From: CALNZV01 sp942491115
Lineage (GTDB): Bacteria; Desulfobacterota; Desulfobacteria; Desulfobacterales; UBA5852
NCBI GenBank assembly: GCA_942491115.1
Contig: CALNZV010000020.1
Location: 434,001 to 498,000 of the forward strand
Length of the DNA stretch: 64,000 bases
Direction: 5' to 3'
Every line of letters begins with the position of its first letter. Position 1 is the first letter of the stretch. Shown here piece by piece: positions 50,245 to 59,285 of the stretch. Made by a program: the position numbers and the translations under genes. The notes under the pieces are model-generated. The model was not told the origin of the DNA, made no database searches, and saw nothing but the letters and a program-made list of their open reading frames with translations.

Positions 50245-52218
50245 TTAGGCGGACAAGGACTGGCGGTCGGCCATGTCCATCAGGACGCGCTCCCTGGCCT
50301 TGTCGATCCCCAGGGCTTTGCGTTTCTTGTCCATGTGGGCGATCATTCGGCTCGCCATCTCATAGGGATCGATCACAAAATCCCACTTCCCGAATCCAAG
50401 GTCTTCAAGACCTTCGAAGAGGTATTTCTGGAACTTGGTTCCTTCGGTGATCGGGAAGGTGGCCCCAAAGACGGTGTAGACGCCGGAGGAGACAAAATAA
50501 TGACCGATAGCGATGGCCTTCTCGCTCATCCACTCGGGGGCGGCGCCGGCGACGGGAAGATCGGCAATGCTCTCACCTAACCCGCCGGTCTTGACCATCT
50601 CGGCGCAGGCAATGAGGATTCGGCTATTGTCGACACAGGCCCCCAGGCCCAGCACCGGGGGCATGCCCACCGTTTCGCAGACTTCCTTGAGGCCGTTTCC
50701 GGCCAGATGGGCCGCCTCGGGGGTGGTAAGCCCCGCCTTGGCCAGAGCGATCTGGGAACAGCCGGTCTGAACCACCAGGACGTCGTTCTTGATCAGCTCC
50801 TTGACCAGTTCCACGTGGACCCAATCCTGTTTGACCCTCGGGTTGGTGCACCCCACCACGCCGGCCACGCCTCGGATCCGGCCGTTGATGATATTGTCGT
50901 TCAGGGGCACGTAGGAGCCGCGGAAGGAGCCGCCGAGCATGTAGTTGATGTACTCATGGGAGAAGCCGTGAACACCGGTGTTGGTGATGCGGGGGATTTC
51001 GATCGCCGCCGTGCGGTTTTTGAACCGATGGATGGCCTTGACGATCACCGCATCCGTGGTGTCCCTGGGCTTGTCCTCGTGGAACTCGATGTGCTCGGCC
51101 CCTTCGATGCGGGCGCGGGGATTGGTGGTGAAAAGGGGCGTGTCGTAACAATCGGCCACGGCGACCAGCCCCTGCTTGATGCACTGGACATCCACGCAGA
51201 AGGCATCCACGGCGCCGGTGACGAGCACGGCTTCGGTGGACATGAAGTTGCCGGCATGGGGAATGCCGTGGCGAACCAGCATCTCGGCCCCCGAGCAGCA
51301 CATGCCCACCAGATTGAGGCCCTTGGCGCCCGCGGCCTTGGCCATCTCGATCAGTTCCTTGTCGTTGGAGGATACCAGCATGGACTCGAACAGGTTGGGC
51401 TCGTGGCCGTGGACGATGATGTTGACCTGGTCTTCCTTCAACACCCCCATGTTGACCTCGACCGACACCGGCGTGGGCGTACCGAATAGGATGTCGGCGA
51501 TTTCCGTCGCCACCATGGAGCCGCCCCAGCCGTCTGCCAGCGCCGTCCGGGAGCACTGCTTCGTAATGTTCTCGTAGTGCTGATCCACTCCCATGTGGGA
51601 GCGGTGCATCATTTCCATGATCTCCCGCATCGCACCCCGGGGAACCATCCCGTGTTTCCGCCAGAGCTCAAGGGTTTTCGCCGGGACCCGATTGGCAAAG
51701 GGAATCTCCCCCTCCACCTGGGTGTAGGTCCGCTCCAGTTCCTTGTAGAGGTCCAGAGCGATTTCCTGGGTGGTGCGGTCCTCTGTCTCGATCCCGACGG
51801 ATTGGGCCACCTGTTCCAGCTTGTAAGGATCTTTGATTTCATAGTCCACGATCTTACCGGTGACCACTTCTCGGAACAGATCCAGCATGCTCATCCCGTG
51901 ATCGGTGTGGGCGGCGGTTCCGGCCGCCACCATCCGGGCAAAGTTTCTGGCCTGGATGGTGTCGATAGTGGCCCCGCATACCCCCACTTTATCATAAGGG
52001 GCTTTGGCGTTGAGCCGGCAGGGGCCCATCGCGCAGTGCTTACAGCAGGCCGATTCGGAACCGATCGGGCAGGCCTTCATGTTGAGGGCCCGGTCAAAGG
52101 CGGTTTCCACCCCGTCCCGCTTGGCCTTCTCGAGCATCTGAGCCGTGGATTCGCAAATGGTGACATCCCTGGTTACAACCTCCTTCTTCTTGGAGGTGAT
52201 TACCTTCTTCTTTTCCAT
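50245..52218 (-). CDS. cooS: Anaerobic Ni-Fe carbon monoxide dehydrogenase, catalytic subunit
   Basis: This 657-residue protein has the full CODH N-terminal Cys pattern: C50 and C58 (D-cluster), C59, C62, C67, C81 (B-cluster), in CPIGSESACCKHCAMGPC. Further Cys/His residues of the C-cluster lie in the later GMCCSG and VQTGCSQ and LGACVDNSR segments. The enzyme interconverts CO and CO2 and can feed electrons to ferredoxin. No acetyl-CoA synthase, cooF or cooC gene is adjacent, so it stands alone. A strong AAAGGAG site and ATG are at 52218. Confidence 0.95.
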   Translation of the reverse strand: MEKKKVITSKKKEVVTRDVTICESTAQMLEKAKRDGVETAFDRALNMKACPIGSESACCKHCAMGPCRLNAKAPYDKVGVCGATIDTIQARNFARMVAAGTAAHTDHGMSMLDLFREVVTGKIVDYEIKDPYKLEQVAQSVGIETEDRTTQEIALDLYKELERTYTQVEGEIPFANRVPAKTLELWRKHGMVPRGAMREIMEMMHRSHMGVDQHYENITKQCSRTALADGWGGSMVATEIADILFGTPTPVSVEVNMGVLKEDQVNIIVHGHEPNLFESMLVSSNDKELIEMAKAAGAKGLNLVGMCCSGAEMLVRHGIPHAGNFMSTEAVLVTGAVDAFCVDVQCIKQGLVAVADCYDTPLFTTNPRARIEGAEHIEFHEDKPRDTTDAVIVKAIHRFKNRTAAIEIPRITNTGVHGFSHEYINYMLGGSFRGSYVPLNDNIINGRIRGVAGVVGCTNPRVKQDWVHVELVKELIKNDVLVVQTGCSQIALAKAGLTTPEAAHLAGNGLKEVCETVGMPPVLGLGACVDNSRILIACAEMVKTGGLGESIADLPVAGAAPEWMSEKAIAIGHYFVSSGVYTVFGATFPITEGTKFQKYLFEGLEDLGFGKWDFVIDPYEMASRMIAHMDKKRKALGIDKARERVLMDMADRQSLSA

Positions 52219-52429
52219 TTCTTCTCCTTTCCTATGGGAACGGGTTTGTTCTGGCTTAAAGCTTAAACAATTGAGGCGAATAGGACGTTAGGGCAATGCC
52301 GGCGGGCCATATGGCCGGTACAGCCCGACGAATGCAGGCAGTCGGTCAGAAATAGCGGATAAACCAGTAACAGTTATCAATAGATAAGACAAGTCAAAGT
52401 TTGAACGATGGCACTCGCACAAAGGGTAC

Positions 52430-52445
52430 AGCAATTTCCGGACCA
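52430..52445 (-). promoter_or_regulatory. Possible sigma-54 promoter for cooS
   Basis: On the minus strand TGGTCCGGAAATTGCT keeps the GG-N10-GC spacing required for sigma-54 -24/-12 elements and the TTGC box. The first box is imperfect (TGGTCC instead of TGGCAC). It lies about 210 bp before the cooS start, and a sigma-54 activator gene is nearby. Confidence 0.3.
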
Positions 52446-52831
52446 GATGATCACCCGCCGACGGACTTCCGGTCCCGTGCCCGGCGAGGAAAAATAATTT
52501 ATATCTATTTGCAATCATTACCGATACAAACAATTCCTCAACAAGTGCTTCAGATGTCTGTACCGTGGCTACGCCATGAATGCCCTCCGAAGCCGATCAT
52601 CGCCGAGTGAAATGATACAATGGTTGAGACAACCGATTCAAGAAGGGAATGCCCATCCGTGCCTGACCGGTGGCCACCACTGAACGACCAAACCGGTTTC
52701 CAACGAAAATGGAAATGATAATTTTTCTATATTATTTCTGTTAGTTTTATAACGTATTGCCGGCCATCATCACCCCCGAAACACCCGGCTGGAATCATCG
52801 TCGTCCCGTCCCGGGCAGCGGGTCCCTGCTC

Positions 52832-52860
52832 ACTGTCTCGTTTTAAAAAAAATAGAGACA
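52832..52860. repeat. Inverted repeat upstream of the thioredoxin-fold gene
   Basis: CTGTCTC (52832-52838) and GAGACAG (52854-52860) flank a 15-base A/T-rich spacer. It is about 100 bp before the 52964 start, a position suited to an operator or promoter-overlapping site. Confidence 0.4.
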
Positions 52861-52963
52861 GTTGCGTCTCCTTAAAACACCCCCTGGCCCTCCGGCCAAG
52901 AGGGCTTATGTTTGTGGGTCGCCAAATCGTTCACCATCGCCCCCGAAACCCTTTGGAGGTCCC

Positions 52964-55153
52964 ATGCCGTCCGTCCGCCACCGTCCCAATCGGCTGATTC
53001 ACGAAAACAGCCCCTATCTCCTGCAGCATGCCCACAACCCGGTGGACTGGCACCCCTGGTCCGGGGAGGCCTTTGCCTTGGCCCGTGCCGAGAACAGACC
53101 GGTTCTGCTCTCCATCGGCTACGCCACCTGCCATTGGTGCCACGTCATGGAATCGGAATCCTTTGGGGATCCTGCCGTCGCTGACATCATGAACCGACAT
53201 TTCGTGTGCATCAAGGTCGATCGGGAAGAGCGGCCCGATATCGATCAGATTTACATGACCGCGGTCACAGCCCTCAATGGTTCAGGGGGATGGCCCCTCA
53301 ATGTGTTCCTGACCCCCGAGCTGAATCCATTCTTCGGGGGCACCTACTTCCCACCGGAGCCTCGTGGAGGTCTCATGCCTTCCTGGACCCAGGTACTGCG
53401 CCAGGTTGCCGACGCCTGGTCCGATGCTGATCAACGGTCGACAATCAGATCATCGGCCGATAAAATGACCCAGTATCTCAAAGACCGCATCGCCACCGGC
53501 ACCCCGGGGCGCATCGAACCCGGTGCATCCCCTTTGAATCGAGCCATCGACCGATGGGAAAAGGCCTTCGACACCCAATGGGGGGGGTTCGGACAGGCCC
53601 CGAAATTCCCATCCCCGCCGACCCTGGCCCTGCTCCTGGCCTGCGGGAGGGCCGCGGACGGCCTCATCGATGCGCATCGCCGAAAAAAGGCGGTGGCCAT
53701 GGCCCTGTTCACCTTGGAGCGGATGGCCGAAGGCGGCATCTTCGATCAACTCGGCGGCGGCTTTCATCGGTATGCCACCGACAACCGGTGGCAGGTCCCC
53801 CACTTTGAGAAGATGCTCTACGACAACGCCCAGTTGATACCCGTCTATCTCCTTGCTTTCGAATTGACCGGAGACGAGCGCTTCGCCCAAACCGCAAGGG
53901 CGTCGGCCGATTATGTGATTCGGGATCTCACCCTTCCCGAAGGGGGGATTGGTTCGGCCGAGGACGCCGACAGCATCCCTCCATCACCTGCCGGCCTGGT
54001 GACGGGAGAAAAGATGGAGGGGGCCTTTTTCCTCTGGACGAAGGAGGAAATCATTCAAATAGCGAGCAAGGAGGCGGGGGAGGCCTTTTGCCTGCGGTAT
54101 GGCATCAAGGACAACGGCAACGTGGACGCCGATCCCCATGGCGACTTCAAGGGGAAAAACATTCCCCATGGAGCAATGACGCTGGCAGATGTGGCCAAGG
54201 CCCTCAATCGGTCCCCGGAAGCGGTCGCCCCACTGCTCCAGGAGGCTGAAGCCGCCTTGTTCGACCACCGGGAAACCCGCCCGCGGCCCGATCTGGACGA
54301 CAAGATCCTCACCTCCTGGAACGGTCTCATGCTATCGGCCCTGGCCCGGTGCAGCCAAGTGTTGGGAGACCAGCGATTTCTCGACAGCGCCCGCAGAGCA
54401 GCCCGATTCATCCACCGTCATCTCTATATCGAAGAAACCCGGTTTTTATATCGCCGGTGGCGAAATGGCGACGCCAAGATCCCTGGAACGGCGGAGGATT
54501 ATTTTTTTCTGGCCCAGGGACTCATCGATATCTACGAAACCGATTTCGACTCCACATGGCTGACCTGGGCCGTCGACCTGGTCGAAGAAGCCAACCGCCA
54601 GTTCCATGACCCGGAATTCGGGGGGGTCTTCATGACCCGGACGGATCACGATCCCCATATGATCCTCCGGGTGAAGGACGAATTGGATTTGGTGCTGCCT
54701 TCGGCCGGATCAGTGGCGGCCCTGACAATGCTCCGCCTCGCCAGAATACTGGGTCGCAGGGATTTCGACACTCAGGCCGCCGACGGGATTCGATCGGGGA
54801 TATCGCGGTTCGCCGGCCATCCGGAAACCGTGGCAGCCCACCTCAATGCCTGGCTGTTTCTCCAGTCGACGCCGGTACCGGTCGTCATCGTTGGAGACCT
54901 CCGGGATGAACAAACGCGCCGGCTGCTTACCGTTGCACGTGATCCCGGCATCCCGGGGAAAACGATCCTGGTGATTCAGACGGAACACGACAGAGCTATT
55001 CTGGCAACCCACACGACCCATGCCCGATCCGCCGCTCCGGTCGACGGCCGGCCAACAGCCTATGTGTGCACCGGTGACAACTGCAAACGGCCGGTCACGG
55101 ATCCTGGAGATCTCCAGTCCCTGCTAACGGCGTGTCAAGAAAAGGGGGATTGA
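52964..55153 (+). CDS. Thioredoxin-domain protein of the YyaL/SSP411 (DUF255) family
   Basis: This 729-residue protein opens NRLIHENSPYLLQHAHNPVDW, the signature of the YyaL/SSP411 family, with a thioredoxin-like domain (about 1-170) containing C56-H-W-C59 and a following alpha/alpha-toroid similar to N-acylglucosamine epimerases. The function is unproven in the family; a sugar or redox role has been suggested. ATG 52964 has TTGGAGG before it. It precedes the redox pair glutaredoxin/FTR with a 248-bp gap. Confidence 0.92.
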   Translation: MPSVRHRPNRLIHENSPYLLQHAHNPVDWHPWSGEAFALARAENRPVLLSIGYATCHWCHVMESESFGDPAVADIMNRHFVCIKVDREERPDIDQIYMTAVTALNGSGGWPLNVFLTPELNPFFGGTYFPPEPRGGLMPSWTQVLRQVADAWSDADQRSTIRSSADKMTQYLKDRIATGTPGRIEPGASPLNRAIDRWEKAFDTQWGGFGQAPKFPSPPTLALLLACGRAADGLIDAHRRKKAVAMALFTLERMAEGGIFDQLGGGFHRYATDNRWQVPHFEKMLYDNAQLIPVYLLAFELTGDERFAQTARASADYVIRDLTLPEGGIGSAEDADSIPPSPAGLVTGEKMEGAFFLWTKEEIIQIASKEAGEAFCLRYGIKDNGNVDADPHGDFKGKNIPHGAMTLADVAKALNRSPEAVAPLLQEAEAALFDHRETRPRPDLDDKILTSWNGLMLSALARCSQVLGDQRFLDSARRAARFIHRHLYIEETRFLYRRWRNGDAKIPGTAEDYFFLAQGLIDIYETDFDSTWLTWAVDLVEEANRQFHDPEFGGVFMTRTDHDPHMILRVKDELDLVLPSAGSVAALTMLRLARILGRRDFDTQAADGIRSGISRFAGHPETVAAHLNAWLFLQSTPVPVVIVGDLRDEQTRRLLTVARDPGIPGKTILVIQTEHDRAILATHTTHARSAAPVDGRPTAYVCTGDNCKRPVTDPGDLQSLLTACQEKGD

Positions 55154-55401
55154 AAGTAGGGGGCAAGTGTACTATCCCAATCATTAGGGTTTGGGTTCGG
55201 AACCACGCATCTGCCGTCCACGCTTCGACCATCGAAGGGCAGAAATCGGGCAACCCTCGAGAAAACTACCGCCGCCCAATCGGCGGCAGACCGCCCCAAA
55301 GACCGGCGGCCGACGGCCAAAAACAGGGACGGTCAGACGGCAGCCCACCAGTCGTCGATCCGGATCTTGACACAGCCACTGGATGGAAAGGATATCTCCC
55401 A

Positions 55402-55659
55402 ATGACGGACGACAAAAAAATCACCATTTATTCCCTGAGCACCTGCAGCCACTGCAAAGCGACCAAAAGGCTTCTGGACGAGTGCACCCTCAAGTTCGAC
55501 TTCGTCGACGTCGACCTTCTTGAGGGTGAAGAGCGAAAAGCCATGCTCCAGGAAGTTAAAAATTTCAATGAACGGTGTTCGTTTCCCACCATCATCATCG
55601 GCGACAAGGTGATCGTGGGATATAAGGAAAAGGATATCAAGGAGGCGCTGGGGCTCTGA
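55402..55659 (+). CDS. Glutaredoxin-like protein
   Basis: This 85-residue thioredoxin-fold protein has the redox motif C15-S-H-C18 (IYSLSTCSHCKATKRLLDE) and the cis-Pro in FPTIIIGDKVIVGYKEKDI. It resembles NrdH/glutaredoxin-like proteins. Its stop overlaps the ATG of the FTR catalytic subunit by one base, so the two proteins are coupled and probably form a redox relay: ferredoxin to FTR to this glutaredoxin. AAGGA lies about ten bases before the ATG; open sequence upstream of it is without similarity. Confidence 0.9.
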   Translation: MTDDKKITIYSLSTCSHCKATKRLLDECTLKFDFVDVDLLEGEERKAMLQEVKNFNERCSFPTIIIGDKVIVGYKEKDIKEALGL

Positions 55660-55991
55660 TGGATGCGGAACGACTGTTCGAAAGTCTGAAAAAAATTCAG
55701 GAGGCCAAAGGCTACTACTTCAACGCCGACCGGGAGCGGACCATTGAGCTCATGGAGGCCTTGTTGGTCAACAAGGCCCGCTACGGCTATATGGCATGCC
55801 CCTGCCGAATCGCCTCAGGCGATCGGGAAAGCGACAAGGACATCATCTGCCCCTGCGTCTACCGGGAGCCCGATGTGGCCGAATTCGGCAGCTGCTACTG
55901 CAATCTCTATGTGTCGACGGCCTGGAACGAAAACCGGATCCCCCATGAATTCGTCCCCGAGCGTCGCCCGCCCGACAAAATCGTCTTTTAG
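55659..55991 (+). CDS. Ferredoxin:thioredoxin reductase catalytic subunit
   Basis: This 110-residue protein carries all six conserved Cys in the FTR-beta pattern: C47-P-C49, C64-P-C66, C79-Y-C81, which hold the [4Fe-4S] cluster and the active-site disulfide. It transfers electrons from ferredoxin to a thiol protein. No FTR variable (alpha) subunit is visible. It is co-translated with the glutaredoxin-like gene and convergent with nqrF. Confidence 0.93.
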   Translation: MDAERLFESLKKIQEAKGYYFNADRERTIELMEALLVNKARYGYMACPCRIASGDRESDKDIICPCVYREPDVAEFGSCYCNLYVSTAWNENRIPHEFVPERRPPDKIVF

Positions 55992-56051
55992 AGGGGCTTG
56001 AGGCGCTGTCACTAACGGAAGGATTGGGCACAGCCGTTGCCTACCCCGGCA

Positions 56052-57275
56052 TCAGCCGAAATCGTCGAAGCGGATCATTTCCTTGTCCACCCCAAGGCTA
56101 TCCAACATTTCAAACACCGCCCGGATCATCATCGGCGGCCCGCACAGATAGTATTCAATTTCGGTGGGATCCGGATGACTGCCCAGATAACGGTCAAGAG
56201 CGACCTGGTGGATGAACCCGACGGGACCATCCCATCGGTCTTCCGGCAGGGGCTCCGAGAGGGCGACGTGGAAGGTAAAATTGTCGAACCGGCGCTCGAG
56301 ATCCAGAAATTCCTCGTCATAAAACATTTCCTGGCGGGACCGGGCCCCGTACCAGAAACTCATCCGCCGGTGGGTTCCCACGCTCAATAGCTGCTCGAGG
56401 ATGTGGCTGCGTAGCGGCGCCATACCGGCGCCGCCGCCGATAAAACACATCTCCCTCTCCGATTCGCGGATGAGAAAATCACCGTAGGGTCCACTGAGGG
56501 TGACACGATCCCCGGGCTTCAGATTGAACACGAAGGACGAGCCGACGCCGGGGGGAATATTCTCCGCACGGGGAGGGGGGGTGGCGATCCGGATGGTGAA
56601 TTTGAGAATCCCCTTTTCCAAAGGCGGGTTCGCCAGGGAATAGGCCCGATTGACAGGCTCGTCGGAGCCGGCCGTGAGCTTGAAAAAATTGAACTGCTCC
56701 CAAGCGTCCCGGTAGGTGCTCTGAATGTCGAAATCCTTGAATTCGGCCTGGTACTCGGGGACGTCGATCTGCATGTAGGCCCCGGACTGAAAATCGATTT
56801 CCTGGCCCTCGTCCAGTTTAACCACCAGTTCCTTGATGAAAGTGGCCACGTTGTCGTTGGAGACGACGGTGGCTTCGACTTTCTGGATATTGAATATCTC
56901 CTCGGGGATACGGATCTTGAGATCCTGTTTGACCTTGAGCTGGCAGGCCAAGCGAACGTTTTTCTGGCGCTCCCGGCGGTTCACCAGGGACAGCTCGGTG
57001 GGCAGGATATCGCCACCGCCAGCCTCCACCACGCACTTGCAGGTACCGCAGGTCCCTTTACCCCCGCAGGCGCAGGGGATCAGGATGTCGTGATCGAGGA
57101 GGGAGGACAGTAGGGTCTTTCCCATAGGCGTGGTGAGGGGCTTGTCGTCATCGTCGTTGATGACGATCTCGCGATCTCCCTTGGGAACCACCTTCCACTC
57201 CACCAGCAGAAGGATGCTCACCAGGGTCAGTACGACGCCCAAAAACACGGCTGTGCTCGCCACCAGAATCAGCAA
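56052..57275 (-). CDS. nqrF: Na+-translocating NADH:quinone reductase subunit F
   Basis: This 407-residue protein has an N-terminal membrane helix (about 3-25), a [2Fe-2S] domain with C70, C76, C79 and C111, and a ferredoxin-reductase-like domain with FAD site RAYSLANPP and NADH site GGGAGMAPLRSH and CGPPMM. It is the NADH entry point of the pump. The start is TTG at 57275 (GAGGTGA a few bases before); no ATG in frame fits the N-terminal helix. It is the last gene of the operon. Confidence 0.96.
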   Translation of the reverse strand: MLILVASTAVFLGVVLTLVSILLLVEWKVVPKGDREIVINDDDDKPLTTPMGKTLLSSLLDHDILIPCACGGKGTCGTCKCVVEAGGGDILPTELSLVNRRERQKNVRLACQLKVKQDLKIRIPEEIFNIQKVEATVVSNDNVATFIKELVVKLDEGQEIDFQSGAYMQIDVPEYQAEFKDFDIQSTYRDAWEQFNFFKLTAGSDEPVNRAYSLANPPLEKGILKFTIRIATPPPRAENIPPGVGSSFVFNLKPGDRVTLSGPYGDFLIRESEREMCFIGGGAGMAPLRSHILEQLLSVGTHRRMSFWYGARSRQEMFYDEEFLDLERRFDNFTFHVALSEPLPEDRWDGPVGFIHQVALDRYLGSHPDPTEIEYYLCGPPMMIRAVFEMLDSLGVDKEMIRFDDFG

Positions 57276-57300
57276 TGGTCACCTCGCTGCGCCGACGCCA

Positions 57301-57909
57301 TCACAGGGTGATCCCCGAAAAAAGCATGAAAGACATGGCCATCAAACCCGTAATGATCATATTGATGCCGATCCCTTGCAGGCCTTCCGGAATATCCGCA
57401 TAGCGAAGCTTCACCTTGATGGTGGCCATGGCCGTGATGGCCAACGCCCATCCCATGCCTGAGCCGATACCGTAGACCACGGTTTCCGCAAACCCGTAGT
57501 CCCGCTCTACCATGAACAAAGAAGCGCCAAGAATGGCGCAGTTGACGGTGATTAGCGGCAAGAAGACCCCCAGGGCGTTATAAAGGGCCTGGGAAAAGCG
57601 GTCGATCACCATCTCCACGACCTGAACCATGCCGGCAATGACCGCAATGAAGAGGATCAACCGAAGGAAACTCAGGTTGATGTCGGGCAGCCCCGCCCAC
57701 GACAGGGCCCCCGGTGCGAGAAGATAGCGGTAGATCAGCCAATTGACGGGGGTCGTTATGGCCAGTACGAACACGACGGCCACACCTAAACCGACCGAGG
57801 TCCTTAGATTGTTGGACACCGCCAGAAAAGAGCACATGCCCAGGAAGTAGGCCAGCAGAATGTTACCCACAAAAACCGAGTTTACGAACAGGCTGATGAG
57901 ATTTTCCAT
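57301..57909 (-). CDS. nqrE: Na+-translocating NADH:quinone reductase subunit E
   Basis: This 202-residue integral membrane protein has six helices and the NqrE/RnfA signature: NILLAYFLGMCSFLAVS and LPLITVNCAILGASLFM, including a Cys in each half that hold the intramembrane iron centre in this family. It lies 25 bp before nqrF and 19 bp after nqrD. Confidence 0.96.
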   Translation of the reverse strand: MENLISLFVNSVFVGNILLAYFLGMCSFLAVSNNLRTSVGLGVAVVFVLAITTPVNWLIYRYLLAPGALSWAGLPDINLSFLRLILFIAVIAGMVQVVEMVIDRFSQALYNALGVFLPLITVNCAILGASLFMVERDYGFAETVVYGIGSGMGWALAITAMATIKVKLRYADIPEGLQGIGINMIITGLMAMSFMLFSGITL

Positions 57910-57928
57910 TGTCGGTGGTCTCGATTGG

Positions 57929-58564
57929 TTATCGGTTTTTCAGCAAGGTGTGCTCAAGCCACACGAAAAGCCCGATCACGATAAAGGCCCCAGGGGCCAA
58001 CAGCATGATCCCCATGTTTTGATAGCCCAACTCGTAAGCCCACTGGGGCACCGCCTGAAATCCCATGACCTTCCCCGATCCCAGCAGCTCCCTGAAGAAA
58101 GAGACGCCGATCAACACCGATCCGTAACCCACACCGTTGGCGATGCCGTCGATAAAGGAGGGAATCGGTGGATTGGACATGGCAAACGTCTCAGCCCGCC
58201 CCATGACGATGCAATTGGTGATGATCAACCCCACGAACACGGACAATTGTTTGCTGGTGTCGTATAGAAACGCCTTGAGCACTTCGTCGGTGATGATCAC
58301 CAGGGTGGCGATCACGGCCACCTGGACGATAATCCGAATGTTGCGGGGAATCAGGTGGCGCATGAGGGAAACGGTCAGGTTCGAGCAGGCGACCACGAGA
58401 GTCAGGGCCACACTCATGACGATGGCGGTATTCATCTGGACCGTGACGGCCAGGGCGGAACAAATGCCCAGCACCTGCTTGGAGATGGGATTGGTCTGCC
58501 AGAGGGCGCTTAGAATGGCGCGGTAAGAGTTGCTGCGGGTCAGTCTGAAGGTCGTGGTGGTCAT
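57929..58564 (-). CDS. nqrD: Na+-translocating NADH:quinone reductase subunit D
   Basis: This 211-residue membrane protein has the NqrD/RnfE pattern QVLGICSALAVTVQMNTA and VGLIITNCIVMGRAETFA, with one conserved Cys in each half that matches those of NqrE. It ends in hydrophobic helices. The gene starts one base after the nqrC stop, so translation is coupled. Confidence 0.95.
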   Translation of the reverse strand: MTTTTFRLTRSNSYRAILSALWQTNPISKQVLGICSALAVTVQMNTAIVMSVALTLVVACSNLTVSLMRHLIPRNIRIIVQVAVIATLVIITDEVLKAFLYDTSKQLSVFVGLIITNCIVMGRAETFAMSNPPIPSFIDGIANGVGYGSVLIGVSFFRELLGSGKVMGFQAVPQWAYELGYQNMGIMLLAPGAFIVIGLFVWLEHTLLKNR

Positions 58565-58565
58565 C

Positions 58566-59285
58566 TTATCGCTTGACTCCCTGGGGTTGAAGGGTCTGCT
58601 CGGTCCTAAATTTGACGGAGACCGGCTCGTAGGTCTGAAGGATGTCGTAGAGCCCTTCGGAGAGGTATTTACCGGTCATGGTGGCGCCGCTGATACCGTC
58701 GACATAGTGGGATTTCTGGTCCTGACTGACCACATCGTCCACGGCCCCTTTGGCAATCTTGATCGACACGAACTGGTCCTGGGCATTGACGATCTGCTTG
58801 CCGACAAAGTTCTTCTGAAACCACTTCGAATCGATTTCACCGCCCAGACCCGGGGTTTCAGAGTGCTTGTAGACCGAAAACCCGGCGACGGTCTCACCGT
58901 CGCTTTCCATGGCCAGATAGCCGTAAATCCGCCCCCAGAGCCCCCGGCTGTCCACCGGAATCACGTAGGCTTCGACGACCTCGTCCTTGAGGTATAGGTA
59001 CAGGGGAAGAGTCCCTCCCCTCCTGTCGCTTCCGGGGAAAATCTCTCCGTTTGCCCCAACCCGGATCGGATTGATGTTCTCGGCGTAAAGCCTCTCGATC
59101 TCATCGGTCGGATAGCGTGTTCCCGGTGCCACAAGCCCTACCGCCTGGAGTATGTTCCGGTGCTGGTCCACCAGGGCGTTTCGCTCCTGGCGGTCCTTTA
59201 ACCCCGTGGAGGCCAGGGTCAAGAGCACGCTGCAGACCAAACACAGGGCGGCAGCAAAAACGACGGATGTGATCGGCTTAGACAT
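58566..59285 (-). CDS. nqrC: Na+-translocating NADH:quinone reductase subunit C
   Basis: This 239-residue protein has one N-terminal helix (about 7-27) and a periplasmic FMN-binding domain with the flavinylation motif SGAT (YVDGISGATMTGKYLS; Thr 202). Covalent FMN needs the ApbE transferase, whose gene is not in this window. It overlaps nqrB by eight bases. Confidence 0.96.
   Translation of the reverse strand: MSKPITSVVFAAALCLVCSVLLTLASTGLKDRQERNALVDQHRNILQAVGLVAPGTRYPTDEIERLYAENINPIRVGANGEIFPGSDRRGGTLPLYLYLKDEVVEAYVIPVDSRGLWGRIYGYLAMESDGETVAGFSVYKHSETPGLGGEIDSKWFQKNFVGKQIVNAQDQFVSIKIAKGAVDDVVSQDQKSHYVDGISGATMTGKYLSEGLYDILQTYEPVSVKFRTEQTLQPQGVKR

Larger units (their letters stand above)
52219..52963. 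other. Long divergent regulatory region between cooS and the thioredoxin-fold gene
   Basis: This 745-bp region has AT-rich blocks at 52490-52540 and 52710-52755. It contains a palindrome TTATCAATAGATAA (52374-52387), a possible sigma-54 promoter on the minus strand and an inverted repeat at 52832-52860. No coding frame is convincing. Confidence 0.5.

Noticed and set aside
50707..51489. 260-codon frame opposite cooS
   Set aside because: It lies entirely antisense to a firmly identified gene and mirrors its codon bias; the product has no recognisable motif.
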